Of a stretch of DNA of 64,000 nt, positions 48,064 through 58,260 are shown piece by piece. The notes under the pieces are model-generated. The model did no database searches. It saw only the letters and a list, made by a program, of their open reading frames with translations, and was not told the DNA's origin. Every line of letters begins with the position of its first letter. Position 1 is the first letter of the stretch. Origin of the DNA: Strongylocentrotus purpuratus (Eukaryota; Echinodermata; Echinoidea; Camarodonta; Strongylocentrotidae); assembly GCF_000002235.5 (NCBI RefSeq), contig NW_022145613.1:16058883-16122882 (forward strand). Reading direction: 5' to 3'. Both the position numbers and the translations under genes were made by a program.

Positions 48064-50530
48064 TGGGGGTATTATTTCCCAGGTTCCTATACTATCTAGA
48101 AAATATAATTGTAAATATTATTTCTCAACATTGATAAATTATGTGCGTGGGTGTTCAACGCTCAGTTTACAAACAATCGTGACGCGCTTCAAAAGAATAA
48201 CTACTTTGTTGAACCGATCGGTTCAATGAATCATTTTTTCTCTTTTGACTAATTTTGTCATGACAGATTTTCCCTTTTCATATGTGGACAAAAGTATGTT
48301 TCCACCTCTCTCTCTCTTTTTCTCTCTTTCGCCCCTTCTTGATCACCTTTGCTCCCATGCTTTTTCTCTCATGCCTTTTCTCCCCATAATCACACTCTGA
48401 TAATGGCAAACAGCATACAGGAAGTTTAGTTGGTGTCAGTCGGTGTACTTCATAATTAATACTATTGTAAGGTGTTTAAGCTATTACGTCTGTAAAACAT
48501 CGTAGTGCATCCTGCTAATCTTCATATCATGTAAGTATTTATTATTTTATTTTCATAATTATATACATTTGATTCTGGAATGCTTCTTTTCCATGTTTGA
48601 AATGCGAATAGGTTAGCTGCTATTTGTCAAGAGTATATGAATTCACCAACAAGTTCTGTAAAATTCCTTTCCACTCAATTAAACTTAAAGGAAATCTCAC
48701 CCCAAAGACTAAAAGTAGGTATTCTGAAAAATGAGATGTAGTCCTGCTCTTTGCTTTACAATATTTCTTACGAAAATGTACAGGATATATATAAATGAAG
48801 ATATTCTTGGCATGATGTGATGCCTTTGGCATTTGAGGTGCGCAGCCATTTCCTTGGAAATGTGACGTACCAGTTGGAGTTGTAAATGCATCATGTACCA
48901 AGCTTTAGTTGGAAAGACTGTTTAAATCAATAATAAAACCTTTGCTTTTCAATGAGGAAAAGTCGTAGGTGAGATGATACAAATTATATTTGGTAAAAAG
49001 AATTCATAACGCGGGACAATAGTAACTAAATCATTTTAAATACTAAAATATAGCTGTTGACAAATCTACTACATTTATGAAAAACCTTTATCCCAGAAGA
49101 TGCCAGCTTATTTATCCAATTTACGTTCTGGAAATAGAAGTACAGAGGATAATAGCAGGTGAATGAAATTCTTCATCCATTAATTTGAATACATTTATCA
49201 AAAAAAATAAACGAATTCACATAGTGCGTCACGTTATCAGGAAAATTGCGATGCCCTTGTCGTGCTGAGATACTGTACATTATTCTTTGTTTAAGCCTCT
49301 CTCATAAACACTTGATGGTGAATTTTGTAGATTAAAATAAATCTCCCAGAATAAGTAAAGTTATTTTGGGGGGTTGAGGGTGCCTTTAACACTTATTTTC
49401 GTCAATTTCCTCTTCCTTGTTAACAAATACTTACATTTATGAAAATGTATACAATTCATGAATACATACATTCTAGGATGTATTTCGTCCTGTTCGAAAT
49501 GTGAATAGGTTGGCTGCTATCTGTCAAGAGTTTATTAACTCACCAATAACTTCAGTTAATTCCATGATAATAAATTACATTCCATTCACCTCAACTTAAC
49601 ATTTATTTTCTACCATTTCCTCTTCCTTAGTAACAAATATACTCAAGTTTATATTACATGTATCATGTATAGAATTCATGAATATGTTAATAATGTTGAA
49701 GCGTATATTATCACAAGAAAGAAATCGTCAATCAATCCAAAGTCTGCTTGTATTTTCATTCATTCATATTAAATACAACATAATCATTTGAAGTGAAACA
49801 AAAGTATTTAGATCTAAGACATGGGCATGATCATAATAGACCCTACTCACGATCCAATAATGATTCAAGGTCATATAGGTATGACTTCATAATTAGAAGT
49901 TACCAAAGTTGGGTACAATTTTTGTTATACGCACTAACGCACTGTATATTATGTAGTGAATCCCTTTTGCAGCCAACATGAAATTTTGAAGGATTTTGCA
50001 GGAGTTATGGATATGTCATGTATGTCCTATCTGTGAAATTAAACGTAAGCAGTATTTATATAATGCTAGGAAATCCGTTCACTTTCTAGACTTCACTGTC
50101 AGACACTATTGAGTGACTGACTGACTTTTTTTCTTCTTTGGTAGTAACATACATGAAATGAGCTATAAAAGGTACATGAGAATTTGTTTACATTAATAAA
50201 CCACTTCTTCTAATGGCCAAATTAAGCTGATTGAATATTTTCGCGGCCATTTCAAATGCCATCAATTTTTTTTTCATTTATAGGCCTGCAAGTGGGACAT
50301 AGTACCTTGAAGGCAATTTGTGCATACTATCAGACAAGTATTTCGAATCAATAGTTACCTTTTTCATTTTACAATCACTTTTTATCATGGTGCGTCATCA
50401 AGGACCGCACTAACCACTGTCTGACACAGTCCTATACGTCAGCCAAATGACGCCGCGTATGCAACGGACAGTAGGAGGTGTTTAAAAGTAATGTAATCTA
50501 CTTCTCTATGATTATTTTTGTTAATGTCTA
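48064..50530. other. Non-coding interval upstream of GPCR copy 1
   Basis: AT-rich, with an internal pair of diverged segments near 48,600-48,680 and 49,490-49,570 (GAATAGGTTGGCTGCTAT-like, CTGTCAAGAGT, TCACCAA). No exon was recognised; a 5' noncoding exon of the receptor may lie here. Confidence 0.45.
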
Positions 50531-50569
50531 TTTTCAGAAGACGAATCGACGACGAAAGGCAAGATAATT

Positions 50570-51856
50570 ATGGATGATAATAATATTATCCAAACAACCA
50601 TGGCCAAAATCACTAACAGGAGTAGCGATACAGAAGTCTTTGTGTTTGAAGATTACAACCAGCGCATTGCTATAGCCGTTATCGTCTGTATCGTCTTCCT
50701 TGTGGGATCCATCGGCAACACACTCGTCATCACCGCCGTAGTCCTTTCCCGTAAACTCCGCTCAACCACCAACTGGTTCATCGTCAACTTGGGCTGTTCC
50801 GACCTTCTTACATGCCTCTGTCTCCCGTTTAATGTTGTTGCCTTGCTAAGCCGTGACGGATGGCCTTTACCCGGTTGGATCTGTTCGGTCAATTCAGCCG
50901 TGACATGGATCTGTCTGGGTTCCAGTATCATGACGCTGGCCCTCATTGCCTATAACCGCTGGTACCTACTGACAAAATCAGGGATACAGTTCCAGAAACT
51001 CTACACAACTAGAAACATATGCTTCATGCTGCTTAGCGCTTGGATGTACCCAGCTACTTTGGTCCTGGTACCTCACTTTGCTGGTTTGGGCCGATTGGGA
51101 TATTCTTACAAGTACAAGGCATGCGCGCAGGATAATTCAATTCCAACGGCATTCTTATATAGCCTTACAGCTGGGGCATGCGCTGTCATCCCTGTGTTCA
51201 TTGTCACCGTTGTTATCTACGTTCGGATCTATCTTTTCGTTTCGCGACAAAGTAAAAAGATGATCCAGCTCAAAAAAGCAGGAGCACAAGCACGTGGCAT
51301 AGACAATGTCAACGTGGAAATGAGCTCATCAGAGTTTGTTTCGAATGAACCGAGCACTCTCACATCTGAAATGACAATCACACAAAGCCGTTCAACTTCA
51401 AACCTTGACACATCCACATCAAACGGAGAGGGCAAATTGATAGCCATTGAAAATTTACCAAATAACACACCCCTTGACATTTCTGAGAATCGGTCAAGGC
51501 GGTCTCCAGAAGGAACCAAAGCTAATCAGAAGCGTTCAAGATCGATCAAGCATAATTTGCCTGATGACAAGGCAAGACCATACCTGACCAAGTACAACGT
51601 CACGGTTACGGAAAGACTTGCCGTTGTGGTGCTAGCATTCATCATCTGCCTGCTCCCGTTCGGTGTAAGCGTTCTCATTTATTCAAGCGATCCGGGCATC
51701 CCCTGGACAGGCCTGATGGTGACCTTCAACAGTTGCGTCAACCCTCTGATTTACGCCAGGACAATGCCAGAGTTCCGCAAGGTGATGCTAGCCATCATTC
51801 GCTGTCGGCTCAAGGACATCACTGAGCCAATCGCATGCATCCGTCGCTTTCGTTAA
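50570..51856 (+). CDS. Class A orphan GPCR, copy 1 (intact, 428 aa)
   Basis: A single coding exon. The ATG follows an AG acceptor about 30 bp upstream (TATTTTCAG, conserved in copy 2), so a 5' noncoding exon is likely. Seven membrane spans: about 33-58, 67-92, 104-131, 148-168, 192-224, 348-371 and 376-398. Class A marks: GN in TM1 (49-50), SDLL in TM2, Cys105 with Cys185 for the extracellular disulfide, NRW (129-131) in place of DRY, and NPLIY (391-395) in TM7. TM6 has CLLP instead of CWxP. N-glycosylation NRS at 16-18. The third intracellular loop is long (about 225-347) and Ser/Thr-rich. The NRW and GLGRLGY features resemble melatonin-receptor-like and moody/Tre1/GPR84-like groups; sea urchins have large lineage-specific rhodopsin-type expansions. 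The ligand is unknown. Confidence 0.93.
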   Translation: MDDNNIIQTTMAKITNRSSDTEVFVFEDYNQRIAIAVIVCIVFLVGSIGNTLVITAVVLSRKLRSTTNWFIVNLGCSDLLTCLCLPFNVVALLSRDGWPLPGWICSVNSAVTWICLGSSIMTLALIAYNRWYLLTKSGIQFQKLYTTRNICFMLLSAWMYPATLVLVPHFAGLGRLGYSYKYKACAQDNSIPTAFLYSLTAGACAVIPVFIVTVVIYVRIYLFVSRQSKKMIQLKKAGAQARGIDNVNVEMSSSEFVSNEPSTLTSEMTITQSRSTSNLDTSTSNGEGKLIAIENLPNNTPLDISENRSRRSPEGTKANQKRSRSIKHNLPDDKARPYLTKYNVTVTERLAVVVLAFIICLLPFGVSVLIYSSDPGIPWTGLMVTFNSCVNPLIYARTMPEFRKVMLAIIRCRLKDITEPIACIRRFR

Positions 51857-51961
51857 TGAAATTATCCCCATGACCCAAAGAGATAATACAGCCCTGCATA
51901 CATTTAACAAAGTGTTACAAAATGAGAACAAGACAGTTCAGAAGCATTTAAACAAGAAGAA

Positions 51962-51967
51962 AATAAA
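51962..51967 (+). terminator. Candidate polyadenylation signal of GPCR copy 1
   Basis: AATAAA lies about 105 bp after the stop codon, followed by another AATAAA at about 51,979-51,984. Confidence 0.5.
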
Positions 51968-52361
51968 AGTATGTGACTAATAAAACGAAAACATGTGGGT
52001 TCAAATAATTAAGAGATCACTACAACAACGAATTTGGACATACAAACTTTGGTAACATCACACAGTAAGGCTTGAATTTGCAGGATAAATGCCTCTTGCA
52101 AAAGCTGTAAAGATGATTATAACCCTTCATTAAATACATAAAATAAAATATTTTTACAGAACTACTTATTATAAGTACTGAATAGTAAAGAACTTTAATT
52201 GACGGAAAGATTACAATTTGAGAGGAAAAGATTTAATACTACTATGACAAGCAGATCAAATTAATATTTCAGGACTCATGACATATTCGTTTAAAAGTTG
52301 ATTGCACTCGGTTAATGCCATGTTCACAGTAATTAGCAGAGAGAGATTAAAGTTAACGTTA

Positions 52362-52472
52362 GGGACTTTTAGATTTGCGTGGACTGATACGTGTGACGTC
52401 CATTCAAGGCAGTGGATTAAAAGGACGTCGATCGTAGCAATCCACGTTGTCGTTTTGCAAATCTAAAAGTCC
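52362..52472. repeat. Short foldback element
   Basis: GGGACTTTTAGATTTGC pairs with GCAAATCTAAAAGTCC across about 111 bp. The inner part also has near-complementary GTGGA and TCCAC. No clear target duplication. It lies downstream of GPCR copy 1. Confidence 0.6.
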
Positions 52473-53501
52473 ATATTCTCACGGTTGACGACGACGTATC
52501 ATTCCATCTGCGGGGTAGCGTCTTTTGCTTTTGTCAGGATCTATCGTTTCCCCCGTCATTCTTTCTGTATGTTTTTTTCATATCTGATGACTATTAACAC
52601 TTGCATGACATGTGCCATATATGCATGATTTGTTATCCTAACGAAGAGATTATTCTTGATTACTGATGCGTGCCGTCATCTAGGCGCCATTTTGTTTATT
52701 TCTATTATTGACCATAATTCCCTCATATTTATCATTTCTAAATAGTATTTGATATACATACGCTTGTTATCAAAGGTAAACTTTTGGTCACACCAATGTC
52801 CGTGCACGCGTATAACTTTAAAATTGGTCAAAATGTTTATTGTGCAAATTAAATACACGTTTCAGACATAATGTAACTTTTCAAAATTTTGTGCGCGCAT
52901 ATTTTTTGTTTTTACTTGTTTTGTGTTGCTGATACACTGTCGCTCATAAAAAAAAAAATTTTCTTTTAGTTCTGATAGGGTATGAATTGGAGATGCGATT
53001 TTATGTATCACGTTTGCTGTTAAAATGCTTTGACGTCAACCTAGTGTTGCTCAAGGAAATCAATTGAATTTGATTCGATTAGGTAATATTTGCCGTTGTT
53101 GTTTTGAATGTATCGATCCATCTACCGATCCCTATACTCTGTGGTAATATTAGATTTTTGATCAGAAGACGGGATCGTCGTCAAAATTCCCGATTTAATT
53201 CCGATCTACTTGTACTTGTTATATGAATGGAGGGTGGGATTGTTTTTTCACAGTCCGAATTTCGATGATCGGCCGCGTAGCGTATAGCAAATCTTTTAAT
53301 GAGCTGATAAATATGCGTTGGATGTGAATTTGCATCCGGAGAATTGGATGAGTGTGTTAACACACAATAAATCGCCGGTATATGTTATTAAACAGTATAA
53401 AAATTAATGAATTGATGAGTTTTGCAAGTACATAAGTGTGTACTATTCCAATGTATATTTATACACTTTAGAACGTATAGAATCGGTAAAAGAGTAGGAT
53501 T
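52473..53501. other. Gene-free interval
   Basis: AT-rich sequence without a recognised gene, RNA or transposon. Confidence 0.4.
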
Positions 53502-53735
53502 ATGTTTACGATATGTATTTGGCACCAGTATAGACTACAAACTATGCCCTTAGAAAATTTAATTTTGCCTAGAGCGAAAACACAGAATTGTAAGCGTACG
53601 TTTCTGTATCGCGGAAGTAAATTGTATAACGAATTATCTATGCAGCACACTCAACAATCAAGAAGTTTGGCTATATTTAATAAAGAAATAATAATCACTT
53701 TGAAATGTTATATCAGAGAAATTTCTTTTTAGATA
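53502..53735 (+). pseudogene. 3' remnant of a non-LTR retrotransposon (LINE) reverse-transcriptase ORF
   Basis: The frame LPRAKTQNCKRTFLYRGSKL followed by YNELS and a SLAIFNKE segment resembles the extreme C-terminus of CR1/Jockey-type LINE ORF2 proteins, whose usual pattern is a basic stretch, F-x-Y-R-G-x-K-x-[WY]-N-x-L, then SL-x-x-F-K. Only about 75 residues remain and no upstream RT domain is seen. This is inferred from pattern only. Confidence 0.55.
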
Positions 53736-54139
53736 ATATTAATACCAATTTATGATTGTCCTTTGTAATATACCCAGGAGGACTTCGAAGGGGGTAGCGG
53801 GAAGGGTTGGCAGTATCGAGAGTGTGGCGGGAGGGGGTGATGAGGCGAGGGGGATCGATATTAGTGCATTTGTAAATTACTATGATTAAACATTGATATT
53901 GTATGTACAACTTGGCCCAAGTGAGATTGTAAAGATTGTCTGGTGTTCAGTCATGCATGCACAGATTCAAATGAAAGTGGTACCTAAATGTACTGGAAGG
54001 ATAACTCTATCAAAACATATCATGAAAACCATGACTAAATATTCATACTTCAAACAATACAAATTTTAAAAAGTGGGACATTATTTCTGACTCACTTTGT
54101 ATATATACGTACATATATCTCAGCACTCCCGGTGAAAAA
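53736..54139. other. Gene-free interval
   Basis: Contains a G-rich stretch at 53,770-53,860 and otherwise AT-rich bases. Nothing was recognised before the segmental duplication resumes. Confidence 0.4.
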
Positions 54140-56320
54140 ATCGTTCCCAGGGCCCTGTTCGAGTCTTTCTGTTTCTGGACGTGCCACTGATATATTATAT
54201 ATCGTTCATTTTACATGCTATAAGATTTAAACCTTTTGGAAGGATTATTCAGTTCGTTTTTTAGCAGATTCATAAGATCTCATTAGACGAAGTACACTTT
54301 TTTCGATTTTCGATTTGCTTTTAATATCAGAGACTGTTACTAGAATGCAAGAATATGTAAACGTTTACAATGATACATGTACATTGTAGGCCTAAACGTA
54401 ATATGCAGATATGCATGACCCAGTTTCATATCTCATAACAACAAACTCTTTCAAAAAGAGTTGGCAATAGCCATCGAAAATAACTTTTGTTTTTGATAAT
54501 TATTGTAAAGATATTCCTTTTTTCATTTGTTTAAAGACACACATCGAATACTCTTTTAATTTGTGTATCATTTCGTCGTGTATAGGTGCTTCCTAAGGAA
54601 GAACTCAACTGAAACTAATTGCAGAAATAACACACAAAGCAAACAACTCACCTGGGCGTAAGAATATAGTTTGATCGTGGTAATATTTCCCAGGTTCCCT
54701 ACTATCTGGAACATTTTGTTAAAGGGACTTGGTAACATTGTTCAGATGAGATAAAATGGTGCTAAGGTAGTAACTTCAATGTTAGATGTACAATTAAAGA
54801 TAGTCTGCAAGTTTGAGTGAAAACAGACCCTTATTAATGATAAAAATCGGGAAAAACTGATCCGATCGATTCGTTAATTCTCCCAACTATATTATAACAA
54901 TTTAATTACATTTTAGGTGAATGTAAATCGTCACAAATAGCAAAAAATTGGCTCTATATACCTTTCCAGACATTTAAGTGTTCACATTTTGTTTACAACT
55001 TGTCTTATGTCTTCTTCTCATAGAAAAACGGTTGGTTAAATTCAAAAATAGTTGGGAGAATTAACTGTTTAGAGGATGTCGCACAGTGAAGTCTTCAAAG
55101 AAAACTATAAATATCTTTGTGGTTTGAGAATTTTTCAGGAAATTGTGCATGTCAGGGGATTAGTACAGTAGAAGGAATATAATAAGTAACATTTGATACA
55201 AAAATGACGCATTTTTTCCATCAACCTTCAACAATGTTACCGAGTCACTTTAATTCCATATACCCCGACCTTGTCAAGAGTTGATTCTCAAAATATTTCC
55301 CAGCATTGATTCGTGCGAGGGTATCCATCGCTCAGCCTATACAAAAACTGTGCCGCGCTACAAAAGAATAACTTATTTGTTAAACCGATCGGTTCAATGA
55401 ATCATTTGTTATCTTTTGCCAACATTTGTCATGACAGGTTTTCCATTTTAATGCGTGGACAAAAGTATATTTCCATATATATTTTTCTCTCTCTCCTTCT
55501 CTCTCTCTCTCTCCCTTTCTATATCACATTTGCTGCCATGCTTCTTTAATCACACTCTGATGATGGCAAACAGGGTACAGGAAGTCTTTTATGGCAGTCG
55601 GTGTACTTCATAATTAATACTATTATACAATAAGGTCTTTGAGGCACTCAGTCTGAAAACCTTTGTAGTGCATCCTGCTAATCCTCATTATCATGTAAGT
55701 TTACATTATTTTCACGTTTACATTTGATTCTGGAATGCTTCTTTTTCCTATTGGAAATATGGACAGTTTGGTTGCTATCTGTCAAGAGATATTGCACCAT
55801 CAGCATTTGGAACATTATGACTATGATCGTCATTCTAATCATCAAATGCTCATGAAGTTGTCCATTCATGCATGAGGGTTAACAGGAATCTTGACAAAAT
55901 GGGTATTGTTTTTCGGTAATTGAAAGGATATACCTAATGCCGTCCATTTCATCCGATAGAGGCTACGTGTATGTGGTACATGTTATGCCATATGCTTTGG
56001 ACACGGGCGTCATTTTGATTGCGTAATATATATATATATATAGGCTATATTAATTAGACCATTGATGGCAATTTGTGCATAAACTAGCATTTTGTATCGA
56101 TGGATGCCCTTTTCATTTTACGATCACTTTTTATCATCCCCACATTGCACGTCATAAAGGACAGTAATAATCACAGACGCAGTCCTAAACGTCAGTCAAT
56201 GGACGCCGCATATGCAACGGACAGTAGCATGTGTTTAAACTGATGTAATCTACTTCTTCTCTTCATGATTTGTATTTCTATTTTTCAGAAGACGAGCCGA
56301 CGACGTAAGACGAGATAATT
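54140..56320 (+). repeat. Upstream half of GPCR segmental duplication, copy 2
   Basis: Aligns in order with 46,770-50,569 but is shorter, lacking the 47,338 transposon and other segments. It retains the empty insertion site near 54,670 and the block TAATCTACTTCT...TTTTTCAGAAGACGA just before the receptor start, including the AG acceptor. Confidence 0.85.
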
Positions 56321-57346
56321 ATGGAAGGTAATATCATCCCAACAACCATGGCCATAATCACTAACAGGAGTAGCGATACAGATCTCTTTGTGTTTGAAGA
56401 TTACAACCAGCGAATTGCTATAGCCGTTATCCTCTGTATCGTCTTCCTTGTGGGATCCATCGGCAACACACTCGTCATCACCGCCGTAGTCCTTTCCCGT
56501 AAACTCCGCTCATCCACCAACTGGTTCATCGTCAACCTGGGCTGTTCCGACCTTCTCACATGTCTCTGTCTTCCGTTTAATGTTGTCGCCTCTGTAAGTG
56601 ACGGATGGCCTTTGCCCGGATGGATCTGCGCAGCCAATTCGGCCGTGATGTGGGTCTGTCTGGGTGCCAGTGTCACGACGTTGGCTTTCATTGCATTTAA
56701 CCGCTGGTACCTGCTGACAAAATCAGGGACTCAATTCCAGAAACTCTACACAACTAGAAACATATGCTTTATGCTGCTTAGCGCTTGGATGTACCCAGCT
56801 CTTTTGGTCCTGGTACCTCACTTTGCTGGCTTGGGAAGACTGGGATATTCTCACAAGTTCAAAGCATGCGGGCAGGATAATTCAATTCCAACCTCATTCT
56901 TATATAGCCTTACAGCCGGGGCATGTGCCATCATCCCTGTGTTCATTGTCACCGTTGTTATCTACGTTCGGATCTATATTTTCGTATCGAGACAAAGTAA
57001 AAAGATGAACCAGCTCAAAATAGCAGGAGAACCCCAGGCGCGTGGCATAGACAATGTCAACGTGGAAATGAGCTCATCAGAGTTTGTTTCGAATGAACCG
57101 AGCACTCTCACATCTGGAATGACAATCACACAAAGCCGTTCAACTTCAAACCTTGACACATCACCATCAACCGAAACAGATACATCAAATGAAACGGGCA
57201 AATTGAGAATTGAGAATTTACCCCAAAACACACCCCTTGAAATGTCTGGGAATCAACCAAGGCTGTCTCCAGAAGGTACCAAAGCTAATCAGAAACGTCT
57301 AAGACCCATTCAGCAAAATTCGCCTGATAACAAGGCAAGACCACAC
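56321..57346 (+). pseudogene. Class A orphan GPCR, copy 2, N-terminal part (interrupted by retrotransposon)
   Basis: 342 intact codons closely similar to copy 1, covering TM1-TM5, NRW (LAFIAFNRW) and the long third intracellular loop. The frame meets a TGA four bases into the inserted LTR. A two-residue deletion (ALLSRDGWPL versus ASVSDGWPL) and scattered substitutions distinguish it from copy 1. The rest of the gene resumes in frame at 63,817. Without the insertion the coding sequence would be continuous as far as the window shows, so loss of function rests on the insertion alone; an uninterrupted allele may exist in the population. Confidence 0.9.
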
Positions 57347-57508
57347 TGTTGAAAGATCAGATGAACGGATAAATAAGAGATCACTGTAGACAAGGTTCAT
57401 GTATAAGTGGCCATCTTGAAAGTGCTTTATTCCCATATCCTTCCGCCAATCGCGGCCTCATTACGCACATCAATGAACTATTGGTGTTGTTCATATAGTA
57501 CCACAACA
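57347..57508 (-). repeat. 3' LTR (left in window)
   Basis: 162 bp beginning TGTTGAAAGATCAG and ending TACCACAACA on the plus strand. No difference from the other LTR was found by eye. Confidence 0.95.
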
Positions 57509-57520
57509 TCCCCCTTCTTT
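57509..57520 (-). promoter_or_regulatory. Polypurine tract
   Basis: Minus-strand AAAGAAGGGGGA directly abuts the 3' LTR, the normal place for plus-strand DNA priming. Confidence 0.85.
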
Positions 57521-58260
57521 CAATGACAAGTTGATAGTGCTCTCCTTAACCAGTTGTATCTTCCCTGCTCAATATGCACTGTGCATGACGGAAATTATCC
57601 ACTAAAACAGTAACACAATTTAGAAATTTCAACAGGAGGAAACATTCCAAACATATTCTTTTTTTTTCGAGAAGCACAGTACTAAAAACTGTTCAACTAA
57701 AACTTACAAGTACCTTTCAACAAGAAAAGCAAATTTTAGAATGGTAAAATAGTGTCCTCCACTATAACAGGCATATTTTGTTGCTGAATCGACATATTTG
57801 TATAATGTAATTCAACTTTTTATACTTTACATAACTTTTGCTGGAATAAACTAAAGTGATTCCATATTGCTTTCTGACAAACAGTTATAAACAACATTTT
57901 CCTTCGAAAAACGTTTTTCATCCCATTTTAATTAGGACTTAGCAATACGACAAATCTGCGTAACAAAACTATAATTCCTGGTATTTGTGTGGAGAGTTGA
58001 AATATCATGCACGAGCACGGCATACAATTGCTAAATTCGGTTCTGTATACAAAAGAGATTTTCTGTTGAAAGATAACCAATATTAAGCGTGGCAGTTATA
58101 TAAAACACTTTGGTTATACATGTATACTGATTAAGAAATTGAATCACCTTATGTCAAATATGAGGTTTTACTATCATCAATGTAATTCTACCGGATATGC
58201 TAAATCATTAAACAAATAAAGTATAGTTGTTGTTTATCAATCTATTAATCGATGAAGTTT
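57521..58260 (-). other. 3' untranslated region of the retrotransposon
   Basis: About 740 bp of AT-rich sequence between the pol stop and the polypurine tract. No envelope-like or other open frame was seen. Confidence 0.7.

Larger units (their letters stand above)
46770..50569 (+). repeat. Upstream half of GPCR segmental duplication, copy 1
   Basis: Aligns in order with 54,140-56,320: TTCTGGACATGC, TTTTGGAAGGA, AGCAGATTCATAAGAT, ACATGTACATTGTAGGCCTAAA, AAAAGAATAACT, AACCGATCGGTTCAATGAATCAT, ACAGGAAGT, GTGTACTTCATAATTAATACTATT and GCAACGGACAGTAG. It continues into the receptor coding sequence. It contains an extra transposon (47,338-48,063). No exon was identified between 48,064 and 50,535. 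Confidence 0.85.
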
